Source: Gammaproteobacteria bacterium
GTDB lineage: Bacteria > Pseudomonadota > Gammaproteobacteria > Steroidobacterales > Foliamicaceae
Length of the DNA: 64,000 nt
Reading direction: 5' to 3'
NCBI GenBank assembly: GCA_026707445.1
Contig: JAPOWV010000066.1
Coordinates: 1 to 64,000, forward strand
The position numbers and the translations under genes were made by a program. Positions 18,598 to 26,166 of the stretch are shown in pieces. The notes under the pieces were generated by a model, which was given only the letters and a program-made list of their open reading frames with translations, searched no databases and was not told the origin of the DNA. Position 1 is the first letter of the stretch. Each line of letters starts with the position of its first letter.

Positions 18598-19398
18598 CTA
18601 TTGAGCCGCCATTCCCCCGTCTATGGACAGCTCGGCGCCCGTAATGTGGCGGGAATCGTCGCTGGACAGGTAGCAAACCAGATCACCGACGTCGCGCGGA
18701 TGCCCGATCTTGTGAATAGGCACGGTGGCTTCCATTTTGGGACGCAACTCTTCCACGCGTCCCTTCAGCACGCGTTCCACGCTTTCCGTCCAGACGAGAC
18801 CCGGATGCACCGAGTTTACCCGTATCCCGGTGCCCAGCGCGGCGGCCTCGGCGGCAACGACCTTGGTCAGGGCGGTCAGCGCGCCCTTGGCCGACGTGTA
18901 GGCCGTGCCGTGCGGGAAGCCGCGCAACCCCGCCCGCGACGACATGACGATGATGCTTCCCCCCGGCGCCATGAGCGGCAGGCCGTCGCGCAGACCGATG
19001 AACTGGCCCTCCACGTTGACCTTGTAAAGAAAATCCAGGTCCTCGGGCTTCACGTGCTCAAGCGGCCCCAGCTTGGCGTCGCCGGCATTGCTGAACAGCA
19101 CGTCCATCGCGCCCCAGAGCTCGCGCACCCGGTCATAAAGCCGTGTCCAGTCCGCTTCCACAGTGACGTCCTGGCGGATGAATTTAATCTCGGCTTCGGG
19201 CGCCACCTCCCGGACCATGCGCAAGGTCTCGGCCGCCCCCTCCTCGTTGCGGCCGGTAAAGATCAGCCGCGCGCCTTCCTCGGCCATGTGCATTGCGCAG
19301 CCGCGGCCGATCCCGGAAGTGGCGCCGGTAATCAGCACCCGCTTGCCGGCCAGCCGGCCGGGTTCGCCGTGTCCGGCCGTGTCGTTCAGGAAATCCAT
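18598..19398 (-). CDS. SDR-family oxidoreductase (canonical active site)
   Basis: 266-residue short-chain dehydrogenase/reductase. The cofactor motif is LITGATSGIGRG near the N-terminus, FTGRN follows strand 2, SNAGDAKLG is the NAG motif, and the catalytic set is IVMSSRAG plus YTSAK. The C-terminus ends with the usual ITGAELSIDGGMAA. It overlaps the second SDR gene by 13 bp and is followed after 19 bp by the methyltransferase. It probably interconverts an alcohol and a ketone; the substrate is not known. Confidence 0.9.
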   Translation of the reverse strand: MDFLNDTAGHGEPGRLAGKRVLITGATSGIGRGCAMHMAEEGARLIFTGRNEEGAAETLRMVREVAPEAEIKFIRQDVTVEADWTRLYDRVRELWGAMDVLFSNAGDAKLGPLEHVKPEDLDFLYKVNVEGQFIGLRDGLPLMAPGGSIIVMSSRAGLRGFPHGTAYTSAKGALTALTKVVAAEAAALGTGIRVNSVHPGLVWTESVERVLKGRVEELRPKMEATVPIHKIGHPRDVGDLVCYLSSDDSRHITGAELSIDGGMAAQ

Positions 19399-20114
19399 AA
19401 GCCTCCGTCCAGCGTGACGGCCGAGCCGTGCGTATAGGTGGCGCCGTCGCCCGCCAGCTGTACGATCAGGGCCGCGACTTCCCCGACGCTGATCCTCCCG
19501 TCAAGCAACGAGTTTCCGCCGGCCGGCAGGTCAGGTCCGCCTTCGTAGTGCCCCGTCAACACGGTGTGTATGTGAATGCCGTCGCCCGCCTCCGCGCAGG
19601 CGAGCGCCGCGGACTTGCTGAGCGACCGGATTCCGCCGGCGCTGGCGGTGTAGGCGGCGGTGCCGGCCAGCGCGCGGTCCGCAAAGACCGAACTCATGTT
19701 AATGATCGCGCCCTTGCGCCCGGCGGCGCGCAAGCGCACCACGGCCGTCTGCGTTCCGAAGAAGGCTGCCGTCAGGTTGCTTTGCAGCGCCTGGCTGAAT
19801 TGCTCGAGCGAGGTCTCCGCCAGGGCGCCGGCATGGTGCGCGTAACAACCGTTCACGAGGACGTCCGGCAACCGCGATTCCGATTCGAGGCGGTCGTAGA
19901 GCTCCGGCCAGGCGCGCGGCTCGGCGCGATTGTGCGCAACGAGATGCGCCCCGGTTCCGGCAAGGGCCGATTCGGCGGCGTCCTTCGAGTCGGGGTCGTG
20001 GGCAACCAGAACGGCTTCGGCGCCGCACTCCAGCGCGCGGCGCGCCACCGCGGAAGAGACCGCCGGGCCGGCGCCGCTGACGAGCATGATCTTGTTTGCG
20101 AGACGCTCGGACAT
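19386..20114 (-). CDS. SDR-fold protein with degenerate cofactor and catalytic motifs
   Basis: 242 residues with the SDR fold and the C-terminal YTHGSAVTLDGGL that marks the family. The glycine-rich loop, normally TGxxxGIG, reads VSGAGPAVSSA, so the last two glycines are missing. The active site reads YTASAGG, with Ala159 where the catalytic Lys should be; the codons (AGC GCC) are clear. The Ser pair INMSS and Tyr155 remain. It is the first gene of the operon and overlaps the canonical SDR, so a non-catalytic partner subunit is plausible. A different substrate chemistry cannot be excluded. Confidence 0.8.
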   Translation of the reverse strand: MSERLANKIMLVSGAGPAVSSAVARRALECGAEAVLVAHDPDSKDAAESALAGTGAHLVAHNRAEPRAWPELYDRLESESRLPDVLVNGCYAHHAGALAETSLEQFSQALQSNLTAAFFGTQTAVVRLRAAGRKGAIINMSSVFADRALAGTAAYTASAGGIRSLSKSAALACAEAGDGIHIHTVLTGHYEGGPDLPAGGNSLLDGRISVGEVAALIVQLAGDGATYTHGSAVTLDGGLWIS

Positions 20115-20213
20115 TGCGGGCCGATTCTACAGGACGCCCGGCTCCCGCTTATCGGCGTGCGCCGCCGGTCGAAAAGTGAAATAATCGGGATCCCGGGGAT
20201 TCGATCAGCATCC

Positions 20214-21434
20214 ATGAAACAGCCGGCAGGACTTGTCCCAACCATGCTCCTGGCTGCGCTCTGCCTGACGTCGCCCGCACCGGGTCAGGAAGAGGAGGAG
20301 GTGCTGACCAACGCCGACATCATCGCGCTCACCGAAGCCGGCGTTCCCGCGGAGGCGATCGTGATCAAGATCGAGTCCGCCCAATCGGACTTTGACACCA
20401 CCGTGGAGCAACTCATTGCGCTTTCCACGGCAGGCGTGGATGCAAGCGTCGTGGCGGCCATGACAAGAAAAGCAACGACCGAAGCACCGCGGCCGGAACC
20501 TCCGCCGCCGGCGGCCGAACCGGCAGCGCCGCCCCAGCCAGTCTCCGTCCCTCAGCACACCGCGGCGGCGCCGCCGCAAGAGGAGCCGCAGCCGTCGGGT
20601 GCGGCCGAGCCGGCCGCGACGCGGGTGTCTGTCACGCCTTCCGCCACGGTGGCGCCGTTCCAGCCCGGAAGCACGTTCGCCGACGCGCTGGCTTCGGGAG
20701 GTTCGGGCCCGGAAATGGTGGTCATTCCGGCCGGGCGCTTCCGCATGGGTTGCGTAACCCGCAGTGGCTGTTTCCGCGATGAACGCCCGGTGCACCGGGT
20801 CTTCTTCGATGACCCCATTGCCGTTTCGCGCTACGCGATTACCTTCGAGGACTATGACCTTTTCGCCGGGGCGAACCGGCCTGGTGATGAGGGTTGGGGC
20901 CGGGGCCGCCGACCCGTCGTCAACGTCAGCTGGGAGCAGGCGGTTCGATACGCACAATGGCTTTCAAGGGAAGCCGGCGAGAGTTACCGTCTCCTGAGCG
21001 AGGCGGAATGGGAATACGCGGCGCGCGCCGGCTCGGAAAGGAAATACCATTTCGGCAACGACAGCACCCAGCTGTGCCAATACGCGAATCACGCGGATGC
21101 GGATACGGACTATGAATGGCGCAATAGATACTGCTCCGACGGAGTAGGCAAGAAGACGGCCGTCGTGGGTAGCTATGCACCCAACGCGTTCGGCCTCTAT
21201 GACATGCACGGCAACGCGTGGGAATGGGTGCAGGACTGCTGGAACGATCACTATCGTCGCGCGCCCCGGGACGGTGCGGCGCGGCTGGAAGGCGACTGCT
21301 CCATGCGCGTGCTGCGGGGCGGGGCTTTCGGGTATGAGCCCGGGTCCCTGCGCGCCGCTTTCCGGACGGCCATTCCCCGCGGCACGCGCAGCAACGACAT
21401 CGGATTCCGCGTTGCCCGCACGCTGACGCCCTGA
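20214..21434 (+). CDS. Exported FGE-sulfatase-fold (SUMF1) protein
   Basis: 406 residues. A signal peptide (ALCLTSPAPGQ, about residue 25) is followed by a short helical motif, LTNADIIALTEAGVPAEAIVIKI, repeated in degenerate form as LIALSTAGVDASVVAAM. Then comes a Pro/Ala-rich linker (about 90-155) and a C-terminal SUMF1/FGE domain with VVIPAGRFRMG, PVVNVSWEQA, LLSEAEWEYAARAG, DMHGNAWEWVQDCW and GFRVARTL. The active-site cysteines of true formylglycine-generating enzymes are absent, so a structural or binding role is likelier. The ATG at 20214 is the only start with a signal peptide. Function unknown. Confidence 0.85.
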   Translation: MKQPAGLVPTMLLAALCLTSPAPGQEEEEVLTNADIIALTEAGVPAEAIVIKIESAQSDFDTTVEQLIALSTAGVDASVVAAMTRKATTEAPRPEPPPPAAEPAAPPQPVSVPQHTAAAPPQEEPQPSGAAEPAATRVSVTPSATVAPFQPGSTFADALASGGSGPEMVVIPAGRFRMGCVTRSGCFRDERPVHRVFFDDPIAVSRYAITFEDYDLFAGANRPGDEGWGRGRRPVVNVSWEQAVRYAQWLSREAGESYRLLSEAEWEYAARAGSERKYHFGNDSTQLCQYANHADADTDYEWRNRYCSDGVGKKTAVVGSYAPNAFGLYDMHGNAWEWVQDCWNDHYRRAPRDGAARLEGDCSMRVLRGGAFGYEPGSLRAAFRTAIPRGTRSNDIGFRVARTLTP

Positions 21435-21470
21435 ACCGCCGCGGCCGGTCCGCAAGAGTCGCAAAACAGG

Positions 21471-21499
21471 CTTGAAATCCCGGCCTGAAACCCCCATTT
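21471..21499 (+). promoter_or_regulatory. Sigma-32 (heat-shock) promoter of hsp20
   Basis: CTTGAAA at 21471-21477 and CCCCATTT at 21492-21499 are separated by 14 nt. Both boxes match the sigma-32 consensus (CTTGAAA, 13-15 nt, CCCCATnT). The start codon of the small heat-shock protein lies 67 nt downstream. Confidence 0.88.
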
Positions 21500-21565
21500 C
21501 CAGTGCAGAAGAGGCTCCCGCAAAGAAGAGAGCGGACAAGTAAGACCCCAAAGAGGAGAAGAGCA

Positions 21566-22039
21566 ATGAGAAACCTTGTAGTAAGGACCCGTCCGCGGAC
21601 GTTTGTCACGCCGTGGACCCTCGATTCCATGCACCGGCAACTGGAGAACTGGATGGACCGTGCATTCAGCGTTTCGAACGGCGAAGGCCTGGAGCGACGC
21701 CTGACGCTGACGCCGAGAATGGACATCGCGGAAACCGAAAAAGGCTATGAGCTGACCGCGGACCTGCCCGGCATGCAGGACAAGGAAGTGGACATTTCCG
21801 TGTCCAACGATATCCTGACCATCACCGGCGAGCGCAGCCACGAGCAGGAAAGTGACGGGCGTAGCGTTCACCTGAGCGAACGCGGCTTCGGGACGTTCAA
21901 GCGTTCCTTCAGCCTGCCGGACCACGTGGACCAGGACCAGATCCAGGCCCGCCTGACGAACGGAGTGCTGGCGATCTTCCTGCCGAAAAGCGAAGAGGTT
22001 GCGCCGCCGTCACGCCAGATCAAGGTCAAGACGAGCTGA
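21566..22039 (+). CDS. Small heat-shock protein, Hsp20/IbpA family
   Basis: 157-residue ATP-independent chaperone that holds unfolding proteins. The alpha-crystallin domain spans about residues 50-145: PRMDIAETEKGYELTADLPG, DILTITGER, GFGTFKRSFSLPD, and ARLTNGVLAIFLPK. A C-terminal tail ends in KVKTS. The ATG follows AGAGGAGAAGAGCA, a strong ribosome site. Expression under sigma-32 is indicated by the consensus promoter at 21471-21499. Two tandem palindromes follow the gene. Confidence 0.94.
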   Translation: MRNLVVRTRPRTFVTPWTLDSMHRQLENWMDRAFSVSNGEGLERRLTLTPRMDIAETEKGYELTADLPGMQDKEVDISVSNDILTITGERSHEQESDGRSVHLSERGFGTFKRSFSLPDHVDQDQIQARLTNGVLAIFLPKSEEVAPPSRQIKVKTS

Positions 22040-22054
22040 CCCTGTCCCCCAAAC

Positions 22055-22149
22055 CCTGCCGGCCCGCCTGAGCCCTCCCAGCAAGGCGATCGGCAGGTAC
22101 TCAAATCCTGCCGGCCCGCCTGAGCCCTCCCGGCAAGGCGGTCGGCAGG
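22055..22149. repeat. Two tandem 43-bp palindromic units (REP-like)
   Basis: Units at 22055-22097 and 22107-22149 (period 52 bp) are about 95% identical. Each begins CCTGCCGGCCCGCC and ends with the imperfect complement GGCGGTCGGCAGG, so each can fold into a hairpin. The pair fills the gap between hsp20 and the zinc alcohol dehydrogenase gene. It could act as an mRNA 3' stabiliser or terminator for hsp20. No U-run follows. Confidence 0.8.
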
Positions 22150-22170
22150 TTCTCATGCCACAATCGCGCC

Positions 22171-23154
22171 ATGCGCGCGATGATTCTCAACCGTCCGCGC
22201 GGCGGCCTGCGTTCCGAAACACTGGACCTGCCGCCGGTTGCCGCAGGCGAGGTACGGGGCCGCGTTCTGGCCTGCGGCGTTTGCCGCACCGACCTGCACC
22301 TCGTCGACGGCGAACTGCCCGACCCTGGCCTCCCGATTGTCCCGGGGCACGAGGCAGTGGCGATAGCCGAAGAAGTGGGAAGCGACGTCGGACGTATCCG
22401 GCCCGGGCAGCGCTTCGGCGTGCCTTGGCTGGGCTGGACCTGCGGCGAGTGCCGCTATTGCCGCGAAGGCCGTGAAAACCTTTGCGATAGCGCGCAGTTC
22501 ACCGGGTTTCACCGCCACGGCGGCTACGCGGAGGGCATCCTGGCCGATGCGCGGTATTGCGTGTCCATCCCCGAGGGTTATTCAGACGAACACGCTGCCC
22601 CGCTGTTGTGCGCCGGACTGATCGGCTATCGCAGCTGGAAGTTGGCCGGCCCGGCCGGGCGCCTGGGGATTTACGGGTTCGGCGCCGCGGCCCATATCGT
22701 GGCCCAGGTGGCTTTAGCGCACAACCAGGACGTCTATGCCTTCGTTCGCCCCGGGGACCGACGGGTCGAGGCGTTCGCCCGCGAACTCGGCGCGGTCTGG
22801 GCCGGACCCTCGGACCGGGCGCCGCCCCGGGAACTCGACGCGGCGCTGATCTTCGCGCCCGTGGGCGGTCTGATTCCCGCGGCCCTGTCGGCGGTGCGCA
22901 AGGGCGGAACCGTGGTGTGCGGCGGCATTCACATGAGTGAAATTCCCGCCTTTCCGTACGAACTCTTGTGGGGTGAGCGCGTATTGCGCTCCGTGGCCAA
23001 CCTCACCCGCGCCGACGCCGACGAATTCATGGTGCTGGCCGGGGCGACGCCGATCAGCACCAGCGTAAGGAACTATCCCCTCGCGGAGGCCAACACCGCC
23101 TTGGCGGACCTGCGCGCAGGCCGTCTCAACGGCGCCGCGGTTCTCATTCCCTAG
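22171..23154 (+). CDS. Zinc-dependent alcohol dehydrogenase (MDR family)
   Basis: 327 residues. The catalytic zinc ligands are Cys in ACGVCRTDLH and His-Glu in PGHEAVA. The structural zinc loop is CGECRYCREGRENLC. The Rossmann half has GIYGFGAAAHI in place of the usual GxGxxG and shows strongest resemblance to the AdhA-like zinc-binding alcohol dehydrogenase subgroup. It oxidises an alcohol or reduces an aldehyde with NAD(P). It stands alone on the plus strand, convergent with the next operon. Confidence 0.88.
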   Translation: MRAMILNRPRGGLRSETLDLPPVAAGEVRGRVLACGVCRTDLHLVDGELPDPGLPIVPGHEAVAIAEEVGSDVGRIRPGQRFGVPWLGWTCGECRYCREGRENLCDSAQFTGFHRHGGYAEGILADARYCVSIPEGYSDEHAAPLLCAGLIGYRSWKLAGPAGRLGIYGFGAAAHIVAQVALAHNQDVYAFVRPGDRRVEAFARELGAVWAGPSDRAPPRELDAALIFAPVGGLIPAALSAVRKGGTVVCGGIHMSEIPAFPYELLWGERVLRSVANLTRADADEFMVLAGATPISTSVRNYPLAEANTALADLRAGRLNGAAVLIP

Positions 23155-23191
23155 CGGCCTGACAAAACACCGGCGCCGCCTCCCGCGGCGT

Positions 23192-24052
23192 TCAGCCGGG
23201 CGGCGGGTGTGCCTCGCGCCAGGCCTCGGCGATCTGCAATCGGGTGGCAAGCCATACGCCCGGCCGGGTCAGGGCGCGCGCCAGGAAGGAGTCGAAGGCC
23301 GCCGCCCGGCCGGGCCGGCCGGCGATGCGGGCGTGGATGCCCACCGACATCATCCTGGGCTCGGTGCGGCTTTCCTCGAGCAGCCGGTCCAGGCTGTCGT
23401 TCAGGTAGGCCAGCCAGGCCCTCGCCGTGTAGGAGGGCGCGTTCCACATTTTCATGTCATTCGTGTCCAGCGCATACGGCAAAACCAGCATCGGCTGTGG
23501 TCCGTCAACGTCCCACCAGGGAAGATCGTCGCTGAAATCGTCCATGTGGTAGGAATAACCCTCCCTGGCGAGAAGCCGCCGCGTGTTCTCCGTAAACAGG
23601 TAGCGCGACAGCCAGCCCTGCGGACGGCGCCCGACGGAGGACTCGATGCTGTCGGCGGCCTTGCGGATGAATTCGCGTTCCTCGGCTTCCTCCATGCGGT
23701 GCTGAAAGGCCCAGCGATAGCCGTGCGCGCAGACTTCATGATGGCTCTGCGCCAGCCTTTCGGCCAGCCCGGGCGCGCGTTCCAGCGCCAGCGCCGCCGC
23801 CGTGACCGTGCATGGGGCGCCGTAGCGGTCCATGATGTCGAGAAGTCGGGGCGCTCCTGCCCGCACGCCGTACCGGTAGTTGCTTTCGTTGGGCAGGTTG
23901 CGGCTCGAGCCGCGCAGCGCGATGCCGAGCTCATCCACGGGGTCCGGGCGCGGATCGCCGTCTTTCGGGCTGGCTTCCGCGCCCTCCTCGATGTTCAGCA
24001 CTATCGACAGCGCCAGGCCTGCGCCGCCCGGCCAGCGAAAACCCGTATTCAT
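23192..24052 (-). CDS. NodB-fold polysaccharide-deacetylase family protein (PuuE/allantoinase-like)
   Basis: 286 residues. The usual DD pair of NodB deacetylases is replaced by LNIEEGAE, as in the PuuE-type allantoinases and related deacylases. EVCAHGYRWAFQH carries the histidines, and YHMDDFSDDLPWW is a characteristic loop. The start overlaps the crotonase stop by 4 bp (ATGA), so the two are co-translated. Allantoinase activity is the family-based guess; no other purine catabolic gene is nearby, so a different amide or ester substrate is possible. Confidence 0.8.
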   Translation of the reverse strand: MNTGFRWPGGAGLALSIVLNIEEGAEASPKDGDPRPDPVDELGIALRGSSRNLPNESNYRYGVRAGAPRLLDIMDRYGAPCTVTAAALALERAPGLAERLAQSHHEVCAHGYRWAFQHRMEEAEEREFIRKAADSIESSVGRRPQGWLSRYLFTENTRRLLAREGYSYHMDDFSDDLPWWDVDGPQPMLVLPYALDTNDMKMWNAPSYTARAWLAYLNDSLDRLLEESRTEPRMMSVGIHARIAGRPGRAAAFDSFLARALTRPGVWLATRLQIAEAWREAHPPPG

Positions 24053-24837
24053 GTCCTGCGCGACTCCTTCTTGCCGGAGAAACTCCGCCGCACGGCTTCC
24101 CAGTGCGCCGGATCGGTCCAGGCGTTGGCCATGTGCTGCTCTTCGGCCTCGGCCAGCGCCTCCTGCATACGCCGGCGCATGATGACCGCTAGGGCTTTCT
24201 GTCCGCGCAGCACCGCGCGGCTGCGCTCCGTCATCGAAGCGCTCCAGGCTTGCGCCAGTTCGTCCACGGATTGGCCGTCATCGCCCACTTCGTCGATCAG
24301 ACCCGCCTGAAGCGCTTCGCCGGCGCCCAGCCGCCTTGCCTTGAGCAACAGCGTCAGACCTCTCGCGCTGCCGCAGCGTGCGAGGACATCCGCCGCCCCG
24401 CCCCATGCGGTCATGAGGTTAAGGCGCGCCTGCAGGAACCCGAGTCGCGCATGCCTTGCGGCGAGACTGTAGTCGCAGGCCAGCGCCAGTTCGGCACCGC
24501 CGCCCAGCGCGTCCCCGTTCAGCGCCGCGGCCACCGGAACCGGGAAATAGCGCACTGCATCCAGCGCCCGGCGCCCGATGCGCGAGATTTCCCGGGCTTC
24601 ATCCAGCGACCGCATCGAGTCGAGTTCGTGCAGATCGCCTCCGGCGCAAAACGATTTGTCGCCGGCGCCGGTGACGATTACGCACTTGAGCGCCGCGTTT
24701 CGGGCGTAACTTTCGAGCGTTTCGCGCAATTGGTCCAGCAACGCGAAGCTCAGGGCGTTGTGTTGCCGGGGGCGATTGAGCGTCAGACGAAGCAGGCCTC
24801 CCTCGCATTCTTCCGCCAGTAGCATTTCGCTTGACAC
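24049..24837 (-). CDS. Crotonase-family protein resembling ethylmalonyl-CoA decarboxylase (ECHDC1-like)
   Basis: 262-residue crotonase fold. Oxyanion-hole motifs are SFCAGGDL and ALGGGAELA. Of the two hydratase glutamates, the first is present (Glu116) and the second position is Gln136, so ordinary enoyl-CoA hydratase activity is unlikely. The following AWGG (Trp145) resembles the SWGG of ECHDC1-type decarboxylases, which clear mis-carboxylated acyl-CoAs. It sits in an operon between a LON-domain protein and a NodB-fold protein. A CoA-ester role is likely; the decarboxylase assignment is inference. Confidence 0.78.
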   Translation of the reverse strand: MSSEMLLAEECEGGLLRLTLNRPRQHNALSFALLDQLRETLESYARNAALKCVIVTGAGDKSFCAGGDLHELDSMRSLDEAREISRIGRRALDAVRYFPVPVAAALNGDALGGGAELALACDYSLAARHARLGFLQARLNLMTAWGGAADVLARCGSARGLTLLLKARRLGAGEALQAGLIDEVGDDGQSVDELAQAWSASMTERSRAVLRGQKALAVIMRRRMQEALAEAEEQHMANAWTDPAHWEAVRRSFSGKKESRRT

Positions 24838-24841
24838 GATG

Positions 24842-25420
24842 CTAGCGGCTCAGGCGCACGAGCGGGCGGAGATACCGCAGGCGCTCCAGCGGATCCTCAA
24901 GCTCCAGGCAATGCTGCTTGTGCTCCAGGCCGATGGGCAGAATCTCGGCCAGCCGCAGACTGACCCAGCTGGCGTCGTCGAATCGCGTTTCAATCCCCTG
25001 GTACAGGCGGTCCAGCTTCTGGATCAGGTGCTGCAGCGCGGAACTCATGGAAACGAACTCCGGCGGCAGAGGGACCCGGGGTTCCGGCGGCAGTTCCTCG
25101 ATGTCGCCGATCCGCAATCCGTCGGGCTGCTTGGCCGTGGCGTGGAGCTGGAACCTGAGCGAGCCGATGGCCAGTATGCCCAGTAGGCCGCCGTCGCTCT
25201 GGAACCAGTCGGCAATGATCGCCAGCGTTCCGATCCTGCACAGCCGCGATTCAGAAGACGACTTGTCGTCTTCGTCGATCCGGATCACGCCGAACGGTTC
25301 GTCGTCGCGCATGCACCTTCCGACCATGTCCACGTAGCGGGGCTCAAATACCCGCAATGGCAACGGGCCCTCCGGGAAAAGGACCGTGGGCAGGGGAAAC
25401 AGCGGGGTGCCGGTGCGCAT
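24842..25420 (-). CDS. LON-substrate-binding-domain protein
   Basis: 192 residues: the stand-alone N-terminal domain of Lon, without ATPase or protease. FPLPTVLFPEGPLPLRVFEPRY at the N-terminus is the family signature (split here as strand-loop-strand), followed by GVIRI, CRIGTLAII and a helical C-terminal half. I start at the ATG at 25420 because the upstream extension to 25531 is unlike the family. It is the first gene of a three-gene minus-strand operon. Its cellular role in bacteria is not known; homologues include E. coli-type YcbG-like and eukaryotic CRBN/LON-domain proteins only in fold. Confidence 0.85.
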   Translation of the reverse strand: MRTGTPLFPLPTVLFPEGPLPLRVFEPRYVDMVGRCMRDDEPFGVIRIDEDDKSSSESRLCRIGTLAIIADWFQSDGGLLGILAIGSLRFQLHATAKQPDGLRIGDIEELPPEPRVPLPPEFVSMSSALQHLIQKLDRLYQGIETRFDDASWVSLRLAEILPIGLEHKQHCLELEDPLERLRYLRPLVRLSR

Positions 25421-25612
25421 GCGCCAATAATATGCCGACCGGCTCCGGAAACTCCCGTTTCGGCGTTTATCGGAAATGGCCTGCGTGATAAACTTCCGGC
25501 CTTTCGTGGAAGCTTCCGGCGGCCAGTTCAAACTGCCCTGATTCAGGTCCTACTCCGTCATCGCTTTGCCATCCAGCTTTTCCCTCTCCCGGCCGCTACG
25601 AAGGAGCATTTC

Positions 25613-26164
25613 ATGCTGATGGGCCCGCCTCCCTGCGATTTCGGCGCCGCCGCGCCGCCTTTCAACCTGCCGGATCCGTCCGGGCGCGAGTTCAGTCTCG
25701 AGGACTGCGCCGGCGAGAACGGGACGCTGGTGATGTTCATCTGCAATCATTGCCCGTACGTGCAGGCCATCCTGGGCAAACTGTCGCGCGACACCGCCGA
25801 GTTGCGCGAGCACGGCATCGGCTGCGTCGCGATCATGCCGAATGACGTGGTTCGCTATCCGGCGGATTCTCCGCCGCGCATGGCCGCCCTGGCCGAGCAG
25901 GCCGGCTTCGATTTTCCGTACCTGTATGACGAATCGCAGGAAGTGGCGAACAGCTACGGCGCGGTCTGCACCCCGGATTTCTTCGGCTACAACGCCGATC
26001 TGGAACTCCAGTACCGCGGGCGGCTGGATTCGAGCACATCGCGCGCCGCGCCCGCGGACGCGCCGCGTGAACTGTTCGACGCCATGGTCCGGATCGCAAG
26101 GACAGGCCAGGGCCCGCGCACCCAGAATTCCAGCCAGGGCTGCTCCATCAAGTGGCAGAGCTAG
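25613..26164 (+). CDS. Thioredoxin-fold redoxin (AhpC/TSA-like)
   Basis: 183 residues. The fold starts with GAAAPPFNLPDPSG, a peroxiredoxin-like N-terminus, and the redox motif is FICNHCPYVQAI, a CxxC that is standard in this redoxin subgroup. The cis-Pro region is GAVCTPDFFGYN. There is no signal peptide, so it is cytoplasmic. It ends 2 bp before the transketolase start. The natural partner is unknown; thiol or peroxide chemistry is likely. Confidence 0.85.
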   Translation: MLMGPPPCDFGAAAPPFNLPDPSGREFSLEDCAGENGTLVMFICNHCPYVQAILGKLSRDTAELREHGIGCVAIMPNDVVRYPADSPPRMAALAEQAGFDFPYLYDESQEVANSYGAVCTPDFFGYNADLELQYRGRLDSSTSRAAPADAPRELFDAMVRIARTGQGPRTQNSSQGCSIKWQS

Positions 26165-26166
26165 CA

